A stretch of 64,000 nucleotides of DNA, taken from NCBI GenBank assembly GCA_029880545.1, contig JAOUOD010000015.1, positions 1 through 64,000 of the forward strand, read 5' to 3'. Below are positions 38,101 through 46,701 of this stretch, piece by piece (positions within the stretch are counted from its first letter, which is position 1; each line of letters opens with the position of its first letter). Source of the stretch: Gammaproteobacteria bacterium. GTDB lineage: Bacteria; Pseudomonadota; Gammaproteobacteria; Acidiferrobacterales; SZUA-150. The notes under the pieces were generated by a model. It did not search any database. It saw only the letters and a list, made by a program, of their open reading frames with translations, and had not been told where the DNA came from. A program made the position numbers and the translations under genes.

Positions 38101-40617
38101 ATGGCATCAATATATTTCCTTCATCCGGCCCGCCTCATTTTTCTGACTGCCGCTCTCGGCGCGCTTGCCTTTCTCGGCACCATGGCCAGCCTGCCGTTGT
38201 TTTTCGGCGTCAGCATAATTTTCGGCTCCATTGCCGTCATGATCGCCGTCCCGTTGCTGGGCACTGGCCCGGCAATCATGGTCAGCCTGATCGGCGGACT
38301 CTACACGCTGGTACTTTGGGGACATCCCTACGCGTTGCTGATTTTCTGCGTTGAGGCCACTGTTGTCGGCGTACTGTACAAACGGGGCTGGAAGAACCTG
38401 GTCCTGACCGACCTGTTCTACTGGCTGTTTATCGGCACGCCGCTGGTACTGATTTTCTACCGTGGCATTATCGACATGACCTGGGAAGCAACTACGCTGA
38501 TCGCGTTCAAGCAGGCGGTGAACGGAGTATTTAACGCGCTTATCGCCAGCTTGATCAACTTCAGCATCAGGCACAAACACGATCAGACGTCGATCCACTT
38601 TCTTGACCAGAACCAGCTGTCGAATTTTCTGTTTTATGTCTTGCTGCTGATTATCATATTATCAAGCAGTATCCCGATACTTCACGAGAGTCATGCTCAC
38701 AGACAAACAAAGGAAAATGAACTGGCCGTTCGCCTGCATGACCGGCTTCGGCACATCGAGTTATCACTGTCGAAGATTCCATATGTTGACCCGGCGTCAG
38801 CCCGGGAACTGCTGAAGACAATACCAGTCGACGATTTCACCGGCATCAGGCTGCTTCATGATAGTGCTGGCGTACTGGCCGATATCGGCAAGCTTTCCAA
38901 CACTTCGACGGCAGGGGAGTTTCAGAGCACGGAATATGGCGTAGACCTGTGGCTACCGGTGAATGACTTGCCGGCCATGGTGCGCTGGAGCAACGGGCAT
39001 TACCGGGCCTCTTCCATCATTACCGTGCATAATCAGCCCATTCAGATAGCTATCGAATACCTCGCCGAACCGGTTGTTTCAGACCTGCAGCAACACAGCC
39101 GCAACCTGTTTGTATTTCTTGCTGCGATCACGCTGGCCGGATTGCTGCTGTCCTCGGTGGCCAGCCAATGGGTGGCGCGGCCGCTTACCCGGCTCTCGCG
39201 GGTAGCCAGCCAGACCACCAACGCGGTTATCATCACTGACAAGTCGGGCTGCATTGACTGGGTCAACGATGGCTTCACCCGAATAACCGGCTACTCCGCC
39301 GAGGAAGTCCGCGGCCGGAAGCCAGGCGACTTTTTGCAAGGTCCCGATACCGATACAAAAACAGTCACGACTATGCGCCAGGCGCTGGAGCAACGCCTGG
39401 CGTTCAATGCCGATGTAATCAATTACACCAAGGCCGGCACGCCCTACTGGATACGTATAGACTGCAACCCGATTTTTGATTCGAACGGCAGTTTCCAGGG
39501 CTTTCTTGCCATCGAACTGGATGTTACGCCACAAAAACTGGCGCAGGAAAAACTTCGTCAAAGCGAAGACAGTTTTCGCTCGGTATTTGAACATGCCGGT
39601 GATGCCATTTACATTCACGACCAGGATGGCCGCATCATCGACGTAAATCACGCTGCCAGCCTGCAAACCGGCTACAGCCATGAAGAACTTCTCGCTATCA
39701 GCATCCATGATCTCAATGGTGGTGATGTCATAAACCGTGACGAGCTTAATGCGTTCTGGGCGTCAGCCGGTGATAACCCGGGGATGTTTCCACAGACTGT
39801 TCCCGCCAGTCACCGGAAGAAAAACGGCGATATACTTCCCGTAGATGTCACGGTCAACCTGCTTAAAGATGGCGACAACAACATGTTTGTCGCCATCGTC
39901 CGTGACGTTACCGAGCGTGACCGCGTTGAGAAACTCAAGAGTGAATTTATATCCACTGTCAGTCACGAACTGCGCACCCCGCTCACTTCCATTTCCGGCG
40001 CGTTGGCGCTGACCCTGCATGGCACGCTGGGCGAGATCAATGATGACGTACGATCTCTGCTTACCATTGCCAATAACAATTCCCAGCGGCTCACCCACAT
40101 TATCAACGACCTGCTGGACCTGGAAAAAGCGGTTGTCGGCAAAATGCATTTCGACATCAAGCCACACAAGCTGTCAAAACTTGTCGATCATGGCATCAAG
40201 TCCGCGAAGATTTACAGCAGCGACAAGAACATCGAGATTGTTACCCGGCTTAACGATGCCAACACCCGCCTGCTGGTTGACGATCATCGTTTCAACCAGG
40301 TGCTCACCAACCTGTTATCAAACGCCATCAAATTCTCGCCGGAGAATGGCCAGGTGGTTATCTCTTCCTGGTTTGGCGACGGCGCGATGAAGATCAGCGT
40401 CTCTGATCAAGGACCTGGCATACCGGACAAGTTCAAACCCATGGTGTTTCAGAAATTCACCCAGGCCGATGCCTCCAGTTCACGCCGCATCAGCGGTACC
40501 GGGCTGGGCCTCGCCATCAGCAAGGAACTGACCGAGCGCATGAATGGCAGCATTGGCTTTGACTCGGCGACCGGTCAAGGCACAACCTTTTATATAGTAT
40601 TACCCACGGCTCACTAG
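38101..40617 (+). CDS. Membrane histidine kinase with two PAS domains
   Basis: An 838-residue sensor kinase. Five or six N-terminal membrane helices (about 8-160) are followed by one more helix (LSNFLFYVLLLIIILSSSIPIL), an extracytoplasmic segment (about 200-330) and a helix at about 336-356. Cytoplasmic order: PAS 1 (NAVIITDKSGCIDWVNDGFTRITGYSAEEV), PAS 2 (HAGDAIYIHDQDGRIIDVNHAASLQTGYSHEEL), HisKA (STVSHELRTPLTSISGAL) and HATPase (VLTNLLSNAIKFSPENG; SDQGPGIPDKF; GTGLGLAISKEL). PAS 1 contains GRKPGDFLQGPDTD, which is LOV-like, but Gly stands where the flavin-binding Cys of GxNCRFLQ should be, so it is not expected to be photoactive. There is no receiver domain or nearby response regulator. 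Confidence 0.92.
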   Translation: MASIYFLHPARLIFLTAALGALAFLGTMASLPLFFGVSIIFGSIAVMIAVPLLGTGPAIMVSLIGGLYTLVLWGHPYALLIFCVEATVVGVLYKRGWKNLVLTDLFYWLFIGTPLVLIFYRGIIDMTWEATTLIAFKQAVNGVFNALIASLINFSIRHKHDQTSIHFLDQNQLSNFLFYVLLLIIILSSSIPILHESHAHRQTKENELAVRLHDRLRHIELSLSKIPYVDPASARELLKTIPVDDFTGIRLLHDSAGVLADIGKLSNTSTAGEFQSTEYGVDLWLPVNDLPAMVRWSNGHYRASSIITVHNQPIQIAIEYLAEPVVSDLQQHSRNLFVFLAAITLAGLLLSSVASQWVARPLTRLSRVASQTTNAVIITDKSGCIDWVNDGFTRITGYSAEEVRGRKPGDFLQGPDTDTKTVTTMRQALEQRLAFNADVINYTKAGTPYWIRIDCNPIFDSNGSFQGFLAIELDVTPQKLAQEKLRQSEDSFRSVFEHAGDAIYIHDQDGRIIDVNHAASLQTGYSHEELLAISIHDLNGGDVINRDELNAFWASAGDNPGMFPQTVPASHRKKNGDILPVDVTVNLLKDGDNNMFVAIVRDVTERDRVEKLKSEFISTVSHELRTPLTSISGALALTLHGTLGEINDDVRSLLTIANNNSQRLTHIINDLLDLEKAVVGKMHFDIKPHKLSKLVDHGIKSAKIYSSDKNIEIVTRLNDANTRLLVDDHRFNQVLTNLLSNAIKFSPENGQVVISSWFGDGAMKISVSDQGPGIPDKFKPMVFQKFTQADASSSRRISGTGLGLAISKELTERMNGSIGFDSATGQGTTFYIVLPTAH

Positions 40618-40619
40618 GG

Positions 40620-42218
40620 TCACGCCGGCTGGCATTGGGCGGCGCTGGCCAACGCCACTTGCTCGCCCTCTTTATCGCCATTACGGGCGAACAAAACCGC
40701 CGCTTGTTGATAGGCACTGACCGCGCGCTCACGATCACGCCGCGGTTTTTCCGGATGATTAAGCCACAGGTGCGCCAGCGTCATGGCAGCATCGGCGAGA
40801 CCGTTTTTCATGGCCTTTTCATACCAATGCATGGCCTGGTCAATATTCTTGTCCAGGCCCATGCCCTCCACGTAACAGTTGCCGAGGCGGTACTGTGCTT
40901 GCGCATGACCGGCCTTGGCGGCGCGCGTCAGCCAGTCTGCCGCCTCTTTGTATTCACGATGCATGCGCCGGGTACGCTGCAGCAAGCACGCCAGTTCATA
41001 TTGCGCTCTGGAATACCCCGATTGCGCCAACGGCTGCAAATGCTTCACCGCTTCCACGTCATCCTCGTCCCTGACGTACTGCATTGCTTCCTGGAAACGT
41101 TCCCAGTCCGGTCGCGCCTGCTTCTCGATACGCTTCATGCCCCAGATGGCAAACAGAACGGGTGAAACGATAACCAGCTGCAGGGCAAAATCAACAATCA
41201 GCTTGAACACCAGTCCGAGCAATACAAACAGGAAGACAAACGCAAATCCCAAGACTACCGGTGTAGCGAAAATAGCATTGAATTTTTGCAGCCAGGTTTC
41301 GTCCTGCAATGGGTCACGCTCATCGACAAATATGTTATCCGCCAGTTTCTCGCGTCGATCACGATACAGGGTCATTCCCAGCACCAGGCCCATTACGGCG
41401 CCACACAGGTGAGCGATATAATTGATATTGAACAAGCCACGGAAGATCAACTGGTCGTATAAATCCCAGAAGACATACCAGATAGCAATAGCCCACAACG
41501 GCACCATTAACACGCCCAGGTGCACAAAAAACCAGTAGAAGAATCGGATCTTCACCGTTGGCGCCAGGTACGCCGCCAGCGTCATGGTGGCCATGACCAC
41601 GCCGGACAGGCCGACGGTGACCGTACGCTCACCAAAGGCCAACACGTTTTGCAATACGCCGATTCCCAGCGCCATGGCGATGCATATCAACAGGAACCGC
41701 CCGGAACCGATGGCGGTTTCCACGATCAGGGCAAAGGCAAAAAAGAAAAACAGGTTACCCACCAGGTGATCCCAGCTACCGTGGGCCAACGAACCGGTAA
41801 GCGAACGCAACGGGTTCCAGCGATTCACATCCTCCCACAGGCTGGCAGTAAGATACGGCGGCGCAGACTTGGCATAACCATCAAACAGTTGCTGGAACTG
41901 CGCCGACGCTTCCCTGCCCAGTTTTTTCTCGACCAGGTCCAGGTGCCACTGCAGGTGATCTTGGCCATCGTAATAACTACGCATCAAGATGTGTCCCAAT
42001 AGCCAGACGCACCTCTCCTGGTCATATGCCGACAGCGACGGGTGCGTATCCTGCAACTGCGCGACTATCTCGACAGTGCAAAATTTCTCCGCATGGCTTT
42101 CAATGGCACGGTTGCTACGCTGCTGCTGCCAGGTGGTAAACGTGCATAACAGCGCGATCAATACCGTTGTCCACGGAATAATGGTGAGATGAATTTTCGG
42201 GCCAATGGGAATAAACAT
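40620..42218 (-). CDS. Rhomboid serine protease fused to Sel1-like repeats
   Basis: A 532-residue membrane protein. A first helix (TIIPWTTVLIALLCTFTTW) is followed by an unusually long hydrophilic insert (about 35-140). The rhomboid core has HGSWDHLVGN (H151, N155), the catalytic GLSG with Ser205, and NYIAHLCGAVMGLVLG with His270, the Ser-His pair of the intramembrane active site. After more helices (to about 350), the C-terminal part is cytoplasmic and built of Sel1/TPR-type repeats: GYSRAQYELACLLQ, GHAQAQYRLGNCYVEGMGLDKNIDQAMHWYEKAMKNGLADAAMTLAHLW. Such repeats bind partner proteins and may select substrates or adaptors. Stand-alone gene; the start is preceded by a purine-rich stretch AACTC only. 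Confidence 0.92.
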   Translation of the reverse strand: MFIPIGPKIHLTIIPWTTVLIALLCTFTTWQQQRSNRAIESHAEKFCTVEIVAQLQDTHPSLSAYDQERCVWLLGHILMRSYYDGQDHLQWHLDLVEKKLGREASAQFQQLFDGYAKSAPPYLTASLWEDVNRWNPLRSLTGSLAHGSWDHLVGNLFFFFAFALIVETAIGSGRFLLICIAMALGIGVLQNVLAFGERTVTVGLSGVVMATMTLAAYLAPTVKIRFFYWFFVHLGVLMVPLWAIAIWYVFWDLYDQLIFRGLFNINYIAHLCGAVMGLVLGMTLYRDRREKLADNIFVDERDPLQDETWLQKFNAIFATPVVLGFAFVFLFVLLGLVFKLIVDFALQLVIVSPVLFAIWGMKRIEKQARPDWERFQEAMQYVRDEDDVEAVKHLQPLAQSGYSRAQYELACLLQRTRRMHREYKEAADWLTRAAKAGHAQAQYRLGNCYVEGMGLDKNIDQAMHWYEKAMKNGLADAAMTLAHLWLNHPEKPRRDRERAVSAYQQAAVLFARNGDKEGEQVALASAAQCQPA

Positions 42219-42505
42219 TGAGTTTCCTTCCGGGTTAGATGGCTCGCCAGAAAAACCGGGTAATTACTACACTATAGTCTATCCTCCCCGTTCCTGTCAG
42301 GCCAAAAACCCGTTGCCAGTCAGGTTGCAGGCAACACGGGATCGCCGGTGATCAGGCGCAGCAGCCATCGAAACGGGTTGTAACGTAAATTTTGGTGAAA
42401 TTCCCAAGCTAACTCCCAATTACTATTCACTAGTCGATGCCCGGGCTGATACTGTTGTGACCACCAAGCCAAGACATAATCGATACAGTAGCCGAATCGG
42501 AGAGC

Positions 42506-43480
42506 ATGATGACCAGGATTTCGCATTTTATAGCGGTATGCACATTGGCCATGTTAGGCGCATGCGCGACACCCGTGCCTTCGGATCCTCAATACGGCTA
42601 TATCGATGATCGCAACCTGCCAAAACCGGATTTCTCGGCCAAGATTCCCGGCCTGAGCCCGTGCACAAACAGCAAAGACACTACCCTGCACCTGAACTCA
42701 CATGAGCCGGTAACCGTCATTGTTCATGGCTGCACCGGTTCCGCGGCGCTGTTTCGTTCGCTCGCCGAAGTGTTTGCGTTTCATGGCCAGCAGGCGGTGT
42801 GTTTCAACTACAACGATCGTGACAGCCTGACGCAAAGCTCGGCGGAACTGATTACGGCGCTGGACGCGCTTTCCACAAAAATGGACAACAAGGCGATGAC
42901 CGTCATCGGCCACAGCCAGGGCGGCTTGATATCCCGGCGCGCCTTGATCAAGGAACGTGATAACCGCCTGCAGGCTGAACAAAATAACCTGACGCTTGTC
43001 ACCATCTCGACACCCTATGCCGGCATTTCCGCGGCCGATCACTGTGGCTCAACAACCTTTCGCTGGTTAACCCTTGGCCTCGCCGTACCGATCTGCAAAC
43101 TGGTCAGCGGTGACAAGTGGTATGAAATCACCCAGCCGTCATATTTCATTCAGCAACCGGGTACGCTTCTCGACCAGGTCACGCGTCATGTGAAAATCGT
43201 TACCGACGAGCGCGGCACGTGCCGGAAGTTTGATGACACCGGGGCCTGTGTCGAGGACGATCATGTCTTCAATATCGAAGAACAGTATTTTGATAAAGTG
43301 GATAACATCCAGGTTGTCGAAAACCTGGAAGTCGACGCCGGCCATGCTGAAATTGTCGGGGACTACAAGGTCGCGCCGGACAAGCTGATCGCGATCCTGC
43401 AGGACAAGCGCATTATGGACAGTACGCCGCCCGAACAACAGGCAAGACTGGCCATGCTTTTGAAACAACTTTACCAGTAA
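42506..43480 (+). CDS. Lipoprotein alpha/beta hydrolase (lipase-like)
   Basis: A 324-residue lipoprotein: TRISHFIAVCTLAMLGAC carries a lipobox with Cys20. The alpha/beta-hydrolase fold shows VTVIVHGCTGSAALFRSLAEVF (oxyanion HG loop), the nucleophile elbow GHSQGG with Ser137, TISTPYAGISAADHCGS, and DAGHAEIVGDYKVAP near the end as the likely catalytic His. This is close to PGAP1-like and lipase families that act on lipid or polyester esters. It is placed on the cell envelope by its anchor. An ATG at 42509 is also possible. It is divergent from the rhomboid gene. Confidence 0.85.
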   Translation: MMTRISHFIAVCTLAMLGACATPVPSDPQYGYIDDRNLPKPDFSAKIPGLSPCTNSKDTTLHLNSHEPVTVIVHGCTGSAALFRSLAEVFAFHGQQAVCFNYNDRDSLTQSSAELITALDALSTKMDNKAMTVIGHSQGGLISRRALIKERDNRLQAEQNNLTLVTISTPYAGISAADHCGSTTFRWLTLGLAVPICKLVSGDKWYEITQPSYFIQQPGTLLDQVTRHVKIVTDERGTCRKFDDTGACVEDDHVFNIEEQYFDKVDNIQVVENLEVDAGHAEIVGDYKVAPDKLIAILQDKRIMDSTPPEQQARLAMLLKQLYQ

Positions 43481-43730
43481 CAGGCTTGAGTCATACGTAC
43501 CCGGGTGCCTCGAAAAATACCTGGCAGGGTGCCCGGTGCGATGCACGAACCCGGCCTGCCCGGCAAGATTAAATTCCGCTTGATTGACATTATCAACCGG
43601 CACCGTGGAGTCGAGCCTCGGCGTTGGTTTGTTATTCACACCGTTGGCCTTATCCGGTTTACACAACAGGCAAGCGGCGCGAGGATTTTTGCATGTTGAT
43701 GCTTGTAGTCAACATTCTGCTCCCCTGCCA

Positions 43731-44240
43731 TTACATGGCTTCGTAACGCAATTCGAAATGCGCCTCCAGCCCCTTGCCGCGCGCGGCACCGGCAATGGCC
43801 ACCTTGTAGGTCAGCAACCAACCGCTCAGCGCCTCGATGGTCTTGGCCATGCTGGTGAAGTCATTAAAGACACAGACAAAAAAGCAGCCACTGAAGTGAA
43901 ACACCTCCTCGGATTTTTCCCGGAGCTGCTTTATCAGGCTTATTACGATGTGATCACCTTCAGGCTCGCCGAATTCATCATTGATATACGACAGATCAAA
44001 CAAATGCACGCGCATACGGTAGCGGTAGTTGTTCTTGCGCTCTTCAAAGGCGCGCTGGTTGGGTAAACCATACTTGTGGTTGATCAACAGCTCTTCGGCG
44101 TATAGCTCACGGGCAATGGTTTTGGCGGCAAAAATTTCAGCGGCGATACGTCGGTAAAATTTCACCCGGTGACAGCCTTTCAAACGATCAGGGTGAAGCA
44201 GCTCGCCCCAGCTCTCCCAACGGACCCAACTATTCGGCAT
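43731..44240 (-). CDS. Degenerate GGDEF-domain protein
   Basis: A 169-residue soluble protein that reads as a diguanylate-cyclase fold without an active site. NHKYGLPNQRAFEER matches DxLTGLPNRRxF of GGDEF domains, LFDLSYINDEFGEPEGDHIV matches the substrate-metal strand DxDxFKxINDxxGHxxGD (D82, N87, D88, G95, D96), and FSGCFFVCVFND stands at the GGDEF position (S117-G-C-F-F121). The signature residues needed for cyclase activity are gone, so it is likely a c-di-GMP/GTP receptor or a protein-interaction module. The ATG overlaps the stop of the small upstream gene, so the two are co-translated. Confidence 0.65.
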   Translation of the reverse strand: MPNSWVRWESWGELLHPDRLKGCHRVKFYRRIAAEIFAAKTIARELYAEELLINHKYGLPNQRAFEERKNNYRYRMRVHLFDLSYINDEFGEPEGDHIVISLIKQLREKSEEVFHFSGCFFVCVFNDFTSMAKTIEALSGWLLTYKVAIAGAARGKGLEAHFELRYEAM

Positions 44241-44442
44241 CGTCACTCACCGCCATCTCATAACCCAGGGACAATCTGATGCCGACGCCACCGCCCTTGG
44301 TCGATATACGGCTGCCGGTAATGGTTGGCTTGAGCTTCAGTTTCTTTCCCGAGCTTGAGGGCAGTGATGGCTCCGATAAGGAGTCCGGTTCACGTCCCTG
44401 TGTCGGCTTACTCTCTGCATTTTCTTTTTTTGCTGTTGTCAT
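44230..44442 (-). CDS. Small hydrophilic protein of unknown function
   Basis: About 70 residues, rich in K, S, P and E at the N-terminus (TAKKENAESKPTQGREPDSLSEPSLPSSSGKKLKLKP) and ending TGSRISTKGGGVGIRLSLGYEMAVSDDAE. No signal peptide and no known domain. ATG 44442 is preceded by GGGGGATGCCT; the ATG at 44448 lies inside that G-run. Its stop overlaps the start of the degenerate GGDEF gene by 11 bases, which suggests a shared job with it. Confidence 0.45.
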   Translation of the reverse strand: MTTAKKENAESKPTQGREPDSLSEPSLPSSSGKKLKLKPTITGSRISTKGGGVGIRLSLGYEMAVSDDAE

Positions 44443-44680
44443 AGGCATCCCCCGGGTTCTTTAGTCACAGGTACTGCACGGGGCAACACTCTACCGCGGC
44501 ACTGGCTCAGCACATGAGCCTGCCAATACAGGGCAAATAAATGGGATTGAAACGCGTTTGCTAATGCGGGCGTAGCGAGATCGGGCGAGCTGGGTGCTGC
44601 CTACTGGCGGCCCGGCCCGGGCACAGCATCATGCGTCCGGGCAGGCAGGGAGTTTTTTGGGATACGGGCCGGTCAGCGCC

Positions 44681-45322
44681 TTACCTTGGGGCGAGCAAAC
44701 TGCCCTTGCGCAGATACTTCGCCAGCTTCAAGGCCAGGAAGTCACCGCTGAGCTTGTGCCACTTTTTGGAGCTCGGCGTGGCATTCACAAACCCGCTGCC
44801 TTCGAACACGACCTTGCCGCTGTTCAGATCAAACACTCTCACCGTCGTTGGCTGGTACTTGGCGCCATAAGCGGGCTGGTGCCGATGGCTGGCGGCAAAC
44901 TGCAGCGCCTTGGGCATGTCTGACGGCATAACATCTGGGCTGTCTTTGTCGACGACACGCCTCAGGTTTTGCTGGATATCAATAATCACGGCACCGTCGA
45001 AGTTGTTGGCCTTCAACTGCTTCAACACTTCCTTGGCGCTGTAGGAATCTTTTTGCGGCATCACGTCTTCAAACCGCACTACCTCGGTGCGACCGCGAGA
45101 GTACTTTTTGACGTAGTTCTGAAAACGCTTTTCAATCTGGGCGCGGAATGCCGGCACGACATTGGGCGCGGCAACAACGATGCGATGAAAACCGACACCG
45201 GCGTTATCACCACTGAAATTGCCGTTAAACGAGAGCTTGCCCTTCGCCTCCACATCCTGGGCGATGGCCAATCCAAACACAACACTCGCCACAACGGCGA
45301 TCAAGGCAAAACGATTACGCAT
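44681..45322 (-). CDS. Exported protein of unknown function
   Basis: From ATG 45322 the product has 213 residues with a signal peptide (RNRFALIAVVASVVFGLAIAQDVEA). The mature domain contains KLSFNGNFSG, FHRIVVAAPNVVPAFRAQIEKRFQNYVKKYSRG, then SAKEVLKQLKANNFDGAVIIDIQQ and VRVFDLNSGKVVFEGSGFVN. That looks like the DUF4136-type or lipid-homeostasis periplasmic domain where a small alpha/beta unit is followed by a VFDLxxGKVVW strand pair, but I cannot name it securely. The in-frame start at 45376 would extend it by 18 residues. Stand-alone gene. Confidence 0.5.
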   Translation of the reverse strand: MRNRFALIAVVASVVFGLAIAQDVEAKGKLSFNGNFSGDNAGVGFHRIVVAAPNVVPAFRAQIEKRFQNYVKKYSRGRTEVVRFEDVMPQKDSYSAKEVLKQLKANNFDGAVIIDIQQNLRRVVDKDSPDVMPSDMPKALQFAASHRHQPAYGAKYQPTTVRVFDLNSGKVVFEGSGFVNATPSSKKWHKLSGDFLALKLAKYLRKGSLLAPR

Positions 45323-45419
45323 GATAAATCCCCCACTACATAGGCCAACGGTTTTTGCACCGGACTTCATGGCCATCCCACTCTTTGTAGTATGCGCTTC
45401 ATCCCGAAACGCGGGAGCA

Positions 45420-45992
45420 TTATGTCAGCTTTCGACAGCCCATGCCATGTGTTGACGTTCTCGCAGCGGAGGCTCTCAACGTCATGACGGATCCAACCCA
45501 GGCAAATCTCGACGCGGCCGACCGGTTCACTCGAGCACTACCGATAGTCACGCAACGATTCTGTCGATTCTCTTGCGCACGCCAAGGCGCCCGCATCGTC
45601 TCAACACGGCTCGCCAACTCCTTGGTGTTCGCTATCAATTCTTCCAGGAACTGCTCGTCTGTTTCCAGGGATCCTTCATACACAGCAAGGTTACGTCGCT
45701 CATGGCAGACCGCGAATAGTCGCAGCGCACCTTTTTTCAGGCTTACGGTGTGCGCCAGGCATTGAAATACCACGTAACGTTTGTCCAACCGGTAGCCCGC
45801 CGCCCTCAACGCGGCGAGTGCCAAACCATGTGCCGCGTTATAGGCCAGGTCAAATCGACTTGAGTAGGCAAGGTCCGGATTTTCGGCATCTCTCAGCCGG
45901 TCAATCGCCGCTGTCAGCAATCCCCCAAATTCGCGACGGTCCGCCGGCTCAATCTGAAGTTCCCGAATTCGTACCAGGTTTTGTAAAGTCAT
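45420..45992 (-). CDS. HEPN-domain protein, probable partner of the nucleotidyltransferase
   Basis: A 190-residue protein whose first 140 residues look like a HEPN helical bundle of the SAV_6107 type: LLTAAIDRLRDAENPDLAYSSRFDLAYNAAHGLALAALRAAGYR, then CLAHTVSLKKGALRLFAVCHERRNLAVYEG. RRNLAVYE sits where HEPN ribonucleases carry R(X4-6)H; the His is replaced by Tyr. It overlaps the nucleotidyltransferase gene by 44 bases and follows it, as in HEPN/MNT toxin-antitoxin pairs. The last 50 residues (from about RVETMRAPWRAQENRQNRC) are Arg/Ser-rich and unlike the family, so a late frameshift or lost stop is possible. Function as a toxin is inferred. Confidence 0.65.
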   Translation of the reverse strand: MTLQNLVRIRELQIEPADRREFGGLLTAAIDRLRDAENPDLAYSSRFDLAYNAAHGLALAALRAAGYRLDKRYVVFQCLAHTVSLKKGALRLFAVCHERRNLAVYEGSLETDEQFLEELIANTKELASRVETMRAPWRAQENRQNRCVTIGSARVNRSAASRFAWVGSVMTLRASAARTSTHGMGCRKLT

Positions 45993-46569
45993 TGATTACT
46001 CCCTTAATCATCAACTTGGGTTGCTCCAATACGCGCACCAAAAAACTGCGCCCTTCATTTAGCTTCGACTCAAATTCCGTCCTGGAATAAATCGTCGGGT
46101 TAACAGGCCGTTGCAGAGAGTGTTCCGCCGGTGCAAGGCTTTCCATCACATCACCGTAAGCCAGATCTTCTCCTACCAGCATCAAATCAATGTCACTGCT
46201 CTTTTGATCAGTTTGTTTGGCAATAGAGCCATACACAAACGCCAATTCAATTTGGCCCAAAAACGGTATCAGCGCATCGCGGATGACGTCCGCCACGCCG
46301 AAGGTTTTTCTGACGATGGACTGCAACTCTGCGTAAATCGGGCTGTCACTGTTTGCCTGGTAATGCAGCTGGTTGCCTTCGCGGGACATGACCAGCAAAT
46401 GCGCCGACACTAAACGATCCAGTTCGCGCTTTATCGTGCCACGACCCATATCGGCCCAGCGCACGATCTCGTTGGTATAAAAACTCTTGTCCGGCTTGCC
46501 ATACAGCAGGCTTAACACCCGTTGCTGGGTTTTGGTAAACAGCGCGTCGCCAATGGACGTGGGCAGCAT
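45949..46569 (-). CDS. HTH-nucleotidyltransferase (MNT-like) protein
   Basis: ATG 46569 follows CGAGGGGTTGAG, a strong Shine-Dalgarno site; the frame upstream (to 46647) runs through the operator palindromes and is not used. The 206-residue product has an N-terminal winged helix-turn-helix (about 10-70; FTKTQQRVLSLLYGKPDKSFYTNEIVRWADMGRGTIKRELDRL) and a C-terminal minimal nucleotidyltransferase domain with GSIAKQTDQKSSDIDLM: G114-S115 and the metal-binding D126 and D128. Such proteins AMPylate and neutralise HEPN partners. The HTH could bind the tandem palindromes just upstream and autoregulate. It is followed by the overlapping HEPN gene. Confidence 0.8.
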   Translation of the reverse strand: MLPTSIGDALFTKTQQRVLSLLYGKPDKSFYTNEIVRWADMGRGTIKRELDRLVSAHLLVMSREGNQLHYQANSDSPIYAELQSIVRKTFGVADVIRDALIPFLGQIELAFVYGSIAKQTDQKSSDIDLMLVGEDLAYGDVMESLAPAEHSLQRPVNPTIYSRTEFESKLNEGRSFLVRVLEQPKLMIKGVINDFTKPGTNSGTSD

Positions 46570-46582
46570 CTCAACCCCTCGA

Positions 46583-46620
46583 TAGGCCCCAAATTGGGTA
46601 CTATAGGCCCCAAATTGGGG
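46583..46620. promoter_or_regulatory. Two tandem CCCCAAATTGGG palindromes (operator)
   Basis: TAGGCCCCAAATTGGG occurs at 46583-46598 and TAGGCCCCAAATTGGGG at 46604-46620, 21 bases apart, two helical turns, so both lie on the same DNA face. The core CCCCAA-A-TTGGGG is a perfect odd-centred palindrome in the second copy and nearly so in the first. They sit 14-51 bases before the ATG of the HTH-nucleotidyltransferase gene, which is a natural candidate to bind them. Confidence 0.7.
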
Positions 46621-46701
46621 CTTTTCAAGTCTGCACAGGAGCATCATCGCTCTGCCCCACCCGGCTCAATTTTCTTTGATAGGGATACTGTCCCCGCACC
46701 C

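Noticed and set aside
39200-39550. Blue-light LOV photoreceptor
   Set aside because: The flavin-adduct cysteine is absent (GRKPGDFLQG).
45442-45765. 107-codon plus-strand frame opposite the HEPN gene
   Set aside because: It mirrors the HEPN coding sequence and shows no domain of its own.
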